Below are positions 13,227-19,383 of a stretch of 21,722 bases of DNA, in pieces. The translations under genes were made by a program, and so were the position numbers. The stretch is from Corynebacterium kroppenstedtii (GTDB lineage Bacteria > Actinomycetota > Actinomycetes > Mycobacteriales > Mycobacteriaceae). The stretch is from NCBI RefSeq assembly GCF_003243515.1, contig NZ_QFRA01000030.1:1-21722 (forward strand). The letters are read 5' to 3'. The notes beneath the pieces were generated by a model. That model worked only from the letters and a program-made list of their open reading frames with translations, was not told where the DNA came from and did no database searches. The stretch's first letter is position 1. Each line of letters begins with the position of its first letter.

Positions 13227-14302
13227 TGAGAACTCCCCGGGCACGGATTTACACCGCAGCACTTTTGCTCACAGCCGTCGGGTCACTTGCAGCATGCAGC
13301 AGCTCTGACAATGACACCTCCAGCGTCTCGTCGGCAACAGACTCGACGACACAGTCCGCAGAGAAGACCAACGGGAACCACGTCGATCTCTCGAGTTTTG
13401 ACCTTCAGGCACACCGCGGTGGCCGTGGTGAGAACACCGAAGAATCCAAACAAGCTTTTGAAACGGCGATCGATGAAGGCGCGCGCACTCTCGAAATGGA
13501 CATTGTCCTTACGAAGGACGGCGTGCCGGCGGTGTGGCACGATCCGAAAATCGAAGACGAGAAATGCTCTGACACCCAACCCGCCACGCCTGATGATCCG
13601 CAGTTCCCGTACGTCGGCAAAAATGTTCATGATCTGACGTGGGATCAAATCAGCACGCTGAAGTGTGACAAGAAGCTCGCTGATTTTCCAGATCAGAAGG
13701 TGGCCCCCGATAACCATATTCTGAAGCTCAACGACGTTTTTGACCTCGTTAAAGAAAAAGGAGCCGACGTCCGCTACAACATCGAAACGAAGATTGAGGC
13801 GGATAAGCGGGAAGTCTCGGCGACACCGGAAGAATTCGTCTCAACCATCATGGGTGTTGTTGACCAATACGGTGTTCGTGACAAAGTGACCATCCAAAGT
13901 TTCGACTGGCGCTCACTCAAGCTGCTGAAAGAACAACAGCCCGACGTCACCTTGGCCGCGTTGTACGACGAGACTACGTGGAAAAAAGATTCACCGTGGC
14001 TAGCCGATTACACCTACGAGAAGTACGACGGTGATGTTCTCAAGGCGATCCAGACGCTCGGGGCTCAGATCACGTCGCCTGGCTATGCACAGCCCTACGA
14101 CACGAAAGTTGGCGACAAGGACTTCCACCCCGTCGCAGATCGCGACTATGTAGAAAAAGCGCACGGGATGAATATCAGAGTTCTCCCCTGGACAGTCAAC
14201 AATAAAGAGACCATCAAGTACTTTATCGATAACGCGGGCGTCGACGGGCTTATCACCGATTACCCGAAGCGAGGAATGGACGTCATTAAAGATCTCTCGT
14301 AG
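13226..14302 (+). CDS. glpQ: Glycerophosphodiester phosphodiesterase lipoprotein GlpQ
   Basis: GlpQ hydrolyses glycerophosphodiesters to glycerol-3-phosphate and an alcohol outside the cytoplasmic membrane. A lipoprotein signal peptide ends in LAAC (Cys24), followed by a Ser/Thr-rich linker. The GDPD domain starts at QAHRGGRGENTEES (His63-Arg64). The metal ligands Glu90 and Asp92 are in LEMDIVLTKDGVPAVWHD, and the second catalytic His is His105. The C-terminal motif INTR-like VLPWTVNNKETI and DGLITDYP are also typical. The ATG overlaps the glpT stop, and GAAGGAG lies upstream within glpT, so the two genes form a coupled operon. A strong terminator follows. Confidence 0.95.
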   Translation: MRTPRARIYTAALLLTAVGSLAACSSSDNDTSSVSSATDSTTQSAEKTNGNHVDLSSFDLQAHRGGRGENTEESKQAFETAIDEGARTLEMDIVLTKDGVPAVWHDPKIEDEKCSDTQPATPDDPQFPYVGKNVHDLTWDQISTLKCDKKLADFPDQKVAPDNHILKLNDVFDLVKEKGADVRYNIETKIEADKREVSATPEEFVSTIMGVVDQYGVRDKVTIQSFDWRSLKLLKEQQPDVTLAALYDETTWKKDSPWLADYTYEKYDGDVLKAIQTLGAQITSPGYAQPYDTKVGDKDFHPVADRDYVEKAHGMNIRVLPWTVNNKETIKYFIDNAGVDGLITDYPKRGMDVIKDLS

Positions 14303-14320
14303 ATCGATACACCGTGTACC

Positions 14321-14349
14321 CGCCCGGCTGCTGTTTGCCGGGCGTTTTT
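14321..14349 (+). terminator. Rho-independent terminator of glpTQ
   Basis: CGCCCGGC (14321-14328) pairs with GCCGGGCG (14337-14344) around an 8-base loop and is followed by TTTTT. It lies 18 bases after the glpQ stop. Confidence 0.9.
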
Positions 14350-14514
14350 GGATTGCTTCCTGATTGGAAGTTCAATGGGTATGCGCGACTGCTAGAAACG
14401 AGCGGGACCGACTTGAACAGCGCTAAATACCTTCGAGTGAAACGACATTGGAACAAAGTTGGATATACTAAGCCAAGTATCACACGCTCAGGGGAGTGAT
14501 AGCCGCCCACCGCA

Positions 14515-14537
14515 AACTAGATGAGGTGAACTAGATG
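14515..14537 (+). repeat. AACTAGATG direct repeat at a start site
   Basis: Two copies of AACTAGATG (14515-14523, 14529-14537) are 14 bases apart. The second contains the ATG of the small membrane protein gene. The first begins a two-codon frame, ATG-AGG-TGA, whose AGGTGA is also the ribosome-binding site of that gene. Confidence 0.5.
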
Positions 14538-14822
14538 TCCTCTTCAAAGAGGATCTCATACCTAACTGCGATCGGCGGCGTGGTCGGTGTTGTCGCCTGC
14601 TTCCTGTATGTCTTTGGTTTCCTTCCGAAAGAGATCGGAGGAATTGGCCTACTTCTGGGAATTATCTGTTCCATTGAGTTCAATAGGAATCGGAAAAATC
14701 ATAAAAACAGATCCAGCGCGATAGCGACTAGGTTTTCGATATCCGGAGGGTACGTATTGTGTTTGACTACATCCCTGAGAAGCACGACCTCGACTCTCGC
14801 TATGTTAACTTCAAAGAAGTAA
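14535..14822 (+). CDS. Small membrane protein, unknown function
   Basis: The frame encodes 95 residues. Two hydrophobic segments (about 9-29 and 34-46) are followed by a basic stretch, NRNRKNHKN. No family is recognised. The ribosome-binding site AGGTGA lies six bases before the ATG. A TCCTCTT-CA-AAGAGGA palindrome (14538-14553) covers codons 2-7 and could block initiation. The last 30 or so residues overlap the start of the next gene in another frame and look like out-of-frame text. In the +1 frame, after the A5 run at 14703-14707, the protein would stop at TAG 14722-14724, before the next gene's ribosome-binding site. The true C terminus may therefore be earlier, with a one-base slip here. 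Confidence 0.5.
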   Translation: MSSSKRISYLTAIGGVVGVVACFLYVFGFLPKEIGGIGLLLGIICSIEFNRNRKNHKNRSSAIATRFSISGGYVLCLTTSLRSTTSTLAMLTSKK

Positions 14823-15199
14823 AAAGAACGAAATCCCGCGCATACAAATTTGCGGTGTGGAGCTCGTGCCTCGGGGGACATAATTTCTTTCTTGGCTAAT
14901 GGTTAGTCGGAACGCTCCATTTCCTCTTTACCGCGTCTTTGGCCCCCATTTATGTGTTTATGGACTGGCAAACTCTTCTTGCAACAATCATCATCGATGT
15001 TATGTGGTGTTATTACGGGGCCAAGAAAATCGCCGTATCCGACGAAGATGATCCCATGTATTCGGGTCACACTCCTAAATGGTTCTTTCCACTAATGGTG
15101 ATTCACATGAACACTATTATCTGGAATGTCGATTTCTGGGCCCGAAAGCGCAAAAAAGCAAAGAAAGAGAGCTCAAGCAAGGAAGACGCCAAGGGATAG
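14759..15199 (+). pseudogene. TM2-domain membrane protein, interrupted by an in-frame TAA
   Basis: A GTG at 14759 with GGAGGG nine bases upstream opens a frame encoding VFDYIPEKHDLDSRYVNFKE, then KSRAYKFAVWSSCLGGHNFFLG, and then TAA at 14897-14899. The same frame continues WLVGTLHFLFTASLAPIYVF and runs to TAG at 15197-15199 with a basic C terminus. Together this is 146 codons that read as one TM2-domain protein. The family pattern is a basic helix, a GG.G.H.FYLG turn, a K or R, and then W/G..G..Q. The TAA stands where that K or R is expected; AAA or CGA would be one or two changes away. There is a further hydrophobic segment near 15080-15120. It may be a nonsense mutant, a read-through gene or a sequence error. 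Confidence 0.7.
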
Positions 15200-15210
15200 A
15201 CCGTCTTGTA

Positions 15211-15247
15211 CCAGCGAGTCGCATTAGCTGGCGCTCCGCCTGTTTTT
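15211..15247 (+). terminator. Weak terminator after the TM2-domain gene
   Basis: CCAGC/GCTGG (15211-15231) and GGCG/CGCC (15230-15240) form alternative small stems followed by TTTTT. It lies just after the stop at 15199. Confidence 0.4.
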
Positions 15248-15371
15248 CACAACCGATAACCCGGGTATTCACCAAAACGCTCCACTCTCGTGTTCCATTG
15301 CGGCTCTAAACTAAAAACGTATATATTCAGTCTCGGAAGCCAGGGTTGAAATAAGACCTCGGGCACCAACT

Positions 15372-15402
15372 CGTAAAGCCCGCATTGAGCGCGGGCTTTA
15401 CG
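15372..15402. terminator. 12-bp perfect hairpin, probably a terminator
   Basis: CGTAAAGCCCGC (15372-15383) and GCGGGCTTTACG (15391-15402) are perfectly complementary around ATTGAGC. The stem carries AAA at its base on one side and TTT on the other, so it could work in both directions. There is no gene within 170 bases on the plus side to end, which is odd. Confidence 0.5.
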
Positions 15403-15509
15403 TATCACAAGGGAGCTTTACGAGGCTTATACGCGACCAGGGAGCGGACAGCCCGTTTCGGATGTAGCCAAAATGTAGTCAAGCGGGGCGAAGATCCCGA
15501 TTTGACAAA

Positions 15510-15548
15510 AGAAAAATACCCCCTCGCCTGTGATTACAGGCGAGGGGG
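15510..15548 (-). terminator. Terminator of tRNA-Glu
   Basis: On the minus strand CCCCCTCGCCTGT pairs perfectly (13 bp) with ACAGGCGAGGGGG around AATC, followed by TATTTTTC. It lies four bases downstream of tRNA-Glu. Confidence 0.85.
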
Positions 15549-15552
15549 GCTG

Positions 15553-15625
15553 TACTCTCAACGGGGTTCGAACCCGTGTTGCCGCCGTGAAAGGGCGGAG
15601 TCCTAGGCCACTAGACGATGAGAGC
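15553..15625 (-). tRNA. tRNA-Glu (TTC)
   Basis: The 73-base cloverleaf has acceptor arms GCTCTCA/TGAGAGT (G1-U72 wobble, seen in other actinobacterial tRNA-Glu), the anticodon stem CCGCC/GGCGG with loop CTTTCAC (anticodon TTC), the T arm CGGGTTCGAACCCCG, and discriminator A. CCA is not encoded. Confidence 0.95.
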
Positions 15626-15633
15626 ACGCGCTA

Positions 15634-15656
15634 CAGAGTTCTCTGCAGCAGCTGCT
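15634..15656. repeat. Paired palindromes in the tRNA-Glu leader
   Basis: CAGAG-TT-CTCTG (15634-15645) is followed directly by AGCAGCTGCT (15647-15656). They lie between the predicted tRNA-Glu transcription start and the mature 5' end, and may be precursor hairpins for processing. Confidence 0.35.
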
Positions 15657-15658
15657 AC

Positions 15659-15687
15659 AGACTACGTTAACCACCTAAAATTCACAA
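15659..15687 (-). promoter_or_regulatory. Putative promoter of tRNA-Glu
   Basis: On the minus strand TTGTGA (15682-15687) and TAGTCT (15659-15664) are exactly 17 bases apart. The start would be near 15652, 27 bases before the mature tRNA. Confidence 0.5.
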
Positions 15688-15829
15688 AATTGCCTGGTAG
15701 ACCGCCTCTTTTTACGTCCACTGCCCCAACAGCTCCTCAACCCCAGAAAAACACTCTCCCACACTGCTCCCAGGCACTGGTACGTCGAATTCTGATAGCC
15801 TCGAGACTATTGCTGAGGAGGCCTAATAA

Positions 15830-16642
15830 TTGATTACCTTCGATCACGTATCCAAGACCTACCCAGATGGCTCAACAGCCGTCCACGATTTCTCACTGGT
15901 CGTACCATCGCATCACATCGTGTCACTCGTCGGCACGTCTGGCTCGGGAAAAACGACGTTAATACGCATGGTTAACCGCATGACCGAGCCCACGAGCGGC
16001 CAAGTCTGCATCGACGATCACAGCGTCATGGATGAGTCCGCCGTCAACCTCCGTCGTCGAATCGGATATGTCATACAATCTGGCGGGCTCATGCCCCACA
16101 AAACAGTCGAGGCGAATATTGCGGTTGTGTCGACGCTCCAAGGCGCACCCTGCCGCGAGGCTCGGAAAAACGCACGAAGGATTATGGAGCGCGTGGGGCT
16201 CGATCCTACATTAGCCAAGCGATACCCTCACCAGCTCTCGGGCGGCCAGCAGCAGCGGGTCGGTGTGGCACGGGCCCTTGCATCCAACCCGAATATCCTG
16301 CTCATGGATGAGCCCTTCGGAGCTGTCGACCCAATCGTCCGTCGGGAATTGCAAGACGAGCTCCTGCGCCTCCAACAAGAATTAGGGAAAACAATCCTCT
16401 TTGTAACCCACGATATCGACGAAGCATTTCGGCTTAGCGACTCGGTCGTTATTCTCGAAAAAGGTGGCTTGATATCGCAGCATGGGTCGCCTTCCGAGAT
16501 AATGACCAACCCAAAGAATGACTTCGTTGCGTCGTTTACTGGAGCAAGTAATACGAATAGACAATTGACAACGCAAACGGTTAATGGGCAAACAGTTGCT
16601 GTTGATTCCTATGGAAGAAGCGTGGGGGTTCTTACCTCATGA
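15830..16642 (+). CDS. proV: Osmoprotectant ABC transporter ATPase (OpuCA/ProV-like)
   Basis: This is the ATPase of a glycine betaine/choline/carnitine-type importer. Walker A is GTSGSGKT (35-42). The subfamily text IGYVIQSGGLMPHKTVEANI follows. The signature is LSGGQQQR (136-143), Walker B is ILLMDEP (156-162), and the H-loop is His194. At 270 residues it ends soon after the nucleotide-binding domain, so the CBS pair that senses ionic strength in OpuA-type ATPases is absent. The start is TTG, chosen because GAGGAGG lies eight bases upstream. The stop overlaps the first permease in ATGA. The symbol is by analogy; the exact substrate is unknown. Confidence 0.9.
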   Translation: MITFDHVSKTYPDGSTAVHDFSLVVPSHHIVSLVGTSGSGKTTLIRMVNRMTEPTSGQVCIDDHSVMDESAVNLRRRIGYVIQSGGLMPHKTVEANIAVVSTLQGAPCREARKNARRIMERVGLDPTLAKRYPHQLSGGQQQRVGVARALASNPNILLMDEPFGAVDPIVRRELQDELLRLQQELGKTILFVTHDIDEAFRLSDSVVILEKGGLISQHGSPSEIMTNPKNDFVASFTGASNTNRQLTTQTVNGQTVAVDSYGRSVGVLTS

Positions 16643-17289
16643 ACTGGGTGGTCACCAATTGGGAGGATATCGCGGAACTAACGCGCCAACACCTTGAATT
16701 AGCGCTGCCTCCGATTCTTTTCTCACTGCTTATTGCCATTCCAATCGGTCGCTATGCATTCTCCCACCCTCTATTTGGTAGGTCATTGCTAAATGCGGCC
16801 TCTCTCATGTACGCAGTGCCTTCCTTACCACTCATCATTACGATTCCGATCATCATTGGCACACCATTACGATCAAATCTCACGATGATCACCGCACTCA
16901 CGGTCTATGGTGTGGCGTTACTTGTCCGCACCGCGGCCGACGCATTCGCCTCCGTCGATGCGCACACTCGGGACGCGGCACTCGCCCTCGGGCACTCCCC
17001 CCGCACAATCCTGTGGAAAGTCGACCTCCCGCTGGCTATCCCCGTCATCGTGTCAGGACTCCGCGTGGTCGCGTCATCCACGATTGGCCTGGTCACCATC
17101 GGCGCTCTTGTCGGTATCCCTAGTTTGGGCTCACTGCTCACCGACGGTTTTCAACGCGGCATTACAGCGGAGGTTACCGCAGGTATCGTCGCCACGATCA
17201 TTGTTGCTCTCATCATCGACGCCATCATTCAAGGCTTTACCTGGCTACTCACTCCGTGGAGCCACGCATCGGGTGGCGCATCATCATGA
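16639..17289 (+). CDS. proW: Osmoprotectant ABC transporter permease 1
   Basis: This 216-residue inner-membrane subunit has about five to six hydrophobic segments. The ATPase-contact (EAA) loop is visible as DAALALGHSPRTILWKVDLPLAIPVI at about 112-137, preceded by VRTAADAFASVD. It overlaps the ATPase gene by four bases (ATGA) and ends in an ATGA overlap with the second permease, so the three are translationally coupled. OpuC-type systems use two different permeases, as here. Confidence 0.9.
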   Translation: MNWVVTNWEDIAELTRQHLELALPPILFSLLIAIPIGRYAFSHPLFGRSLLNAASLMYAVPSLPLIITIPIIIGTPLRSNLTMITALTVYGVALLVRTAADAFASVDAHTRDAALALGHSPRTILWKVDLPLAIPVIVSGLRVVASSTIGLVTIGALVGIPSLGSLLTDGFQRGITAEVTAGIVATIIVALIIDAIIQGFTWLLTPWSHASGGASS

Positions 17290-17948
17290 ACTATTTGATC
17301 GAGGCCCTAAGCTGGGCTTTTTCGGCAGACCATTGGTCGGGAAACAATTCCATCACCCAGCGTTTAATTGAACACCTATGGTTCACGCTGATGATTGTGG
17401 CTATTTCTTCTGTGCTAGCAATACCAACGGGAATAGTCATCGGACATATTCGACGAGGAGCCGGCCTCATTGGCGCACTGACCGGAGCAGCACGCGCGAT
17501 CCCCACATTGGGATTGCTGACGCTATTCGGCCTGTGGCTGGGAATCGGATTGAAAGCGCCCACCCTCGCACTCATTGTGTTAGCTATTCCATCCTTATTA
17601 GCCGGGGCCTATTCCGGCGTGGAATCGATTTCACCCGATATTCCATCGGCAGCCCAAGCAATCGGGATGACACCCTGGCAAGTCATCACTTCCGTCGAAT
17701 TACCACTGGCATTGCCCGTCATTATGGGTGGAATCCGGGCAGCAACATTACAAGTCATCGCAACCGCAACGCTGGCGGCATATACCGCTGATATTGGGCT
17801 TGGGCGCTTTTTGTTCGCAGGATTGAAATCACGTGATTATTCCGAAATGTTGGGATCGTCACTTATTGTCATTGCTCTCGCGGTTGTCATTGATGCAGCT
17901 CTTGGGTGTGTTCAGAAGTGGGCCGGGAATCGTTTCGGCGTTCATTAA
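17286..17948 (+). CDS. proZ: Osmoprotectant ABC transporter permease 2
   Basis: This is the second membrane subunit, pairing with the preceding permease. The EAA loop reads SAAQAIGMTPWQVITSVELPLALPVI, followed by GGIRAATLQVIATATLAAYT and GLGRFLFAGL, as in OpuC/ProZ permeases. The frame is open from a GTG at 17256, but the ATG at 17286 gives the usual ATGA overlap with the first permease. I chose it; the product has 220 residues. The binding-protein gene follows after 46 bases. Confidence 0.9.
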   Translation: MNYLIEALSWAFSADHWSGNNSITQRLIEHLWFTLMIVAISSVLAIPTGIVIGHIRRGAGLIGALTGAARAIPTLGLLTLFGLWLGIGLKAPTLALIVLAIPSLLAGAYSGVESISPDIPSAAQAIGMTPWQVITSVELPLALPVIMGGIRAATLQVIATATLAAYTADIGLGRFLFAGLKSRDYSEMLGSSLIVIALAVVIDAALGCVQKWAGNRFGVH

Positions 17949-17994
17949 GCCTTCAAACTTGAGCTAACGATAGCTATGTAAGGGCACCTATGTA

Positions 17995-19110
17995 ATGGAT
18001 ACAAACTCCCGCCCCCGCACACGAAATGACGACACCAAAGCTGGGATACTTACCATGACCATCAACCAGTTGGATTACGCACACACCGCACCACACCGAC
18101 CCTTGTTTTCCGACGGGAACACGTTTCTATCACGTATGAGACCGCCGTTCCGATCACGGTCTCTCACGGTTATTGCAACCCTTATTATCTTATGCCTTCT
18201 TATCCTCACGTTATCGTCGTGCGCGCGATCTAATCCTTTGTCCACCGGGAGCGCTGATTCAGACACCATCGTCATCGGTTCACAGGACTACTATTCGAAT
18301 GAAATAATCGCCGAAATTTATGCTCAAGCGCTCGAAAAGAACGACATTAAGGTTGATAGACAATTTCGGATTGGTCAGCGTGAGGTCTATATCCCTGAAA
18401 TAGAGAACCAATCCATCGACCTTGTCCCTGAATATTCGGGGAACTTACTTCAGTACTTCAAGGAAGAATCATCACACGGAGATAATGACAACACGACAGC
18501 TGCGAAGGATCCTGACGACGTGTATCACGACCTCGTTCGCGCCACGCCACAGGGGCTTCACCTCTTGAACTACTCCCCTGCATCGGACCAGGACACATAC
18601 ACCGTTACCCATGACTTTGCCCAGCGTTACCACCTTCACAGCGTCGGTGACCTCGCGAGCATACCGGGGTCAGTGAAATACGGAGGACCCTCAGAGGCTG
18701 AATCCCGCCCCTACGGGCCGAAGGGTCTTAAAGCGGTGTACGGCGTCGATGTTGATTTCACACCTATCGAAGATTCCGGCGGGCCATTAACGGTCAAGGC
18801 GCTGACGGACGGAAAAATCCAAGTGGCGAACATCTTCAGCGCAGATCCAGCCATCAAGAAAAATAATCTCACTGTTCTCGATGACCCACAGCACCTGCTC
18901 CTCCCGTCAAATGTCGTTCCTCTTGCTAGTAAAAAATTGAATAACTTTAAGGATGGAAAAGCAGAGGACATCATCAATTCAATAAGTAAAAAGATGACGA
19001 CGGAGGACCTGGCGGAGCTCAATAACGAAAGCGTCACCGATCAGAAACGGGCCGCGCGTATTGCAAAAGAATGGCTAGCTCACAACGACATCAGCGTACA
19101 GAAGGACTAA
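17995..19110 (+). CDS. proX: Osmoprotectant-binding lipoprotein (OpuCC/ProX-like)
   Basis: This is the extracytoplasmic substrate-binding subunit, anchored as a lipoprotein. A hydrophobic segment ends in LTLSSC (Cys76 from the first ATG). The domain opens with TIVIGSQDYYSNEIIAEIYAQALE and has QSIDLVPEYSGNLLQYF, as in the choline/glycine-betaine (OpuAC, PF04069) family. The segment GKIQVANIFSADPAIKKNNLTVLDDP is also typical. The start is uncertain. ATG 17995 has AAGGG ten bases upstream but gives a long N-terminal tail; ATG 18055 has GGGA eight bases upstream; ATG 18136 gives the best signal peptide. It is the last gene of the operon, with a terminator 8 bases after the stop. Confidence 0.88.
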   Translation: MDTNSRPRTRNDDTKAGILTMTINQLDYAHTAPHRPLFSDGNTFLSRMRPPFRSRSLTVIATLIILCLLILTLSSCARSNPLSTGSADSDTIVIGSQDYYSNEIIAEIYAQALEKNDIKVDRQFRIGQREVYIPEIENQSIDLVPEYSGNLLQYFKEESSHGDNDNTTAAKDPDDVYHDLVRATPQGLHLLNYSPASDQDTYTVTHDFAQRYHLHSVGDLASIPGSVKYGGPSEAESRPYGPKGLKAVYGVDVDFTPIEDSGGPLTVKALTDGKIQVANIFSADPAIKKNNLTVLDDPQHLLLPSNVVPLASKKLNNFKDGKAEDIINSISKKMTTEDLAELNNESVTDQKRAARIAKEWLAHNDISVQKD

Positions 19111-19118
19111 CGCAAATA

Positions 19119-19146
19119 CCCCTCACCAGGCAATTCCGGTGAGGGG
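19119..19146. terminator. Bidirectional terminator, proX / tRNA-Lys
   Basis: CCCCTCACC (19119-19127) pairs with GGTGAGGGG (19138-19146) around a ten-base loop. It follows proX on the plus strand and tRNA-Lys on the minus strand, where TATTTG comes next. The T tract is better on the minus strand. Confidence 0.7.
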
Positions 19147-19154
19147 CATTGTTG

Positions 19155-19227
19155 TGGGCCCTGAGGGGCTCGAACCCTCGACCTGCGGATTAAAAGTCCG
19201 TAGCTCTACCAGCTGAGCTAAAGGCCC
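19155..19227 (-). tRNA. tRNA-Lys (TTT)
   Basis: The 73-base cloverleaf has acceptor arms GGGCCTT/AGGGCCC, the D arm GCTC/GAGC, the anticodon loop CTTTTAA (anticodon TTT), the T arm GAGGGTTCGAGCCCCTC, and discriminator A. CCA is not encoded. Confidence 0.95.
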
Positions 19228-19347
19228 ACACACATTCTGATTAAGCGCTAACTACTGCCACCACCACGAAAGCAAATGGCAGCACTCAACACAATGTTTG
19301 AATGTGCGCTAGTCAGTATAGATCATGACAGCGGACGCCTGGCAAAC

Positions 19348-19369
19348 GGCCTGGAGAACCGCCCAGGCC
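19348..19369 (-). terminator. Hairpin downstream of the CoA-transferase gene
   Basis: On the minus strand GGCCTGG pairs with CCAGGCC around GCGGTTCT, 14 bases after the stop, followed only by GTTTG. It is a plausible but weak terminator. Confidence 0.45.
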
Positions 19370-19383
19370 GCCGCCACCGTCAA

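Larger units (their letters stand above)
15200..15552. other. Spacer between the TM2-domain gene and tRNA-Glu
   Basis: I see no gene in these 353 bases. They contain three hairpins (15211-15247, 15372-15402 and 15519-15548) and two close copies of GTAG-Y-CAA (in 15470-15482). I see no integrase remnant or second copy of the tRNA-Glu 3' end. Confidence 0.5.

Noticed and set aside
13283..13717. Minus-strand frame of 144 codons opposite glpQ
   Set aside because: It lies wholly inside glpQ, and the product has no domain or start signal.
15200..15552. Integrative element or attachment-site duplication next to tRNA-Glu
   Set aside because: No integrase, no IS-like terminal repeats and no second copy of the tRNA 3' end are present in the window.
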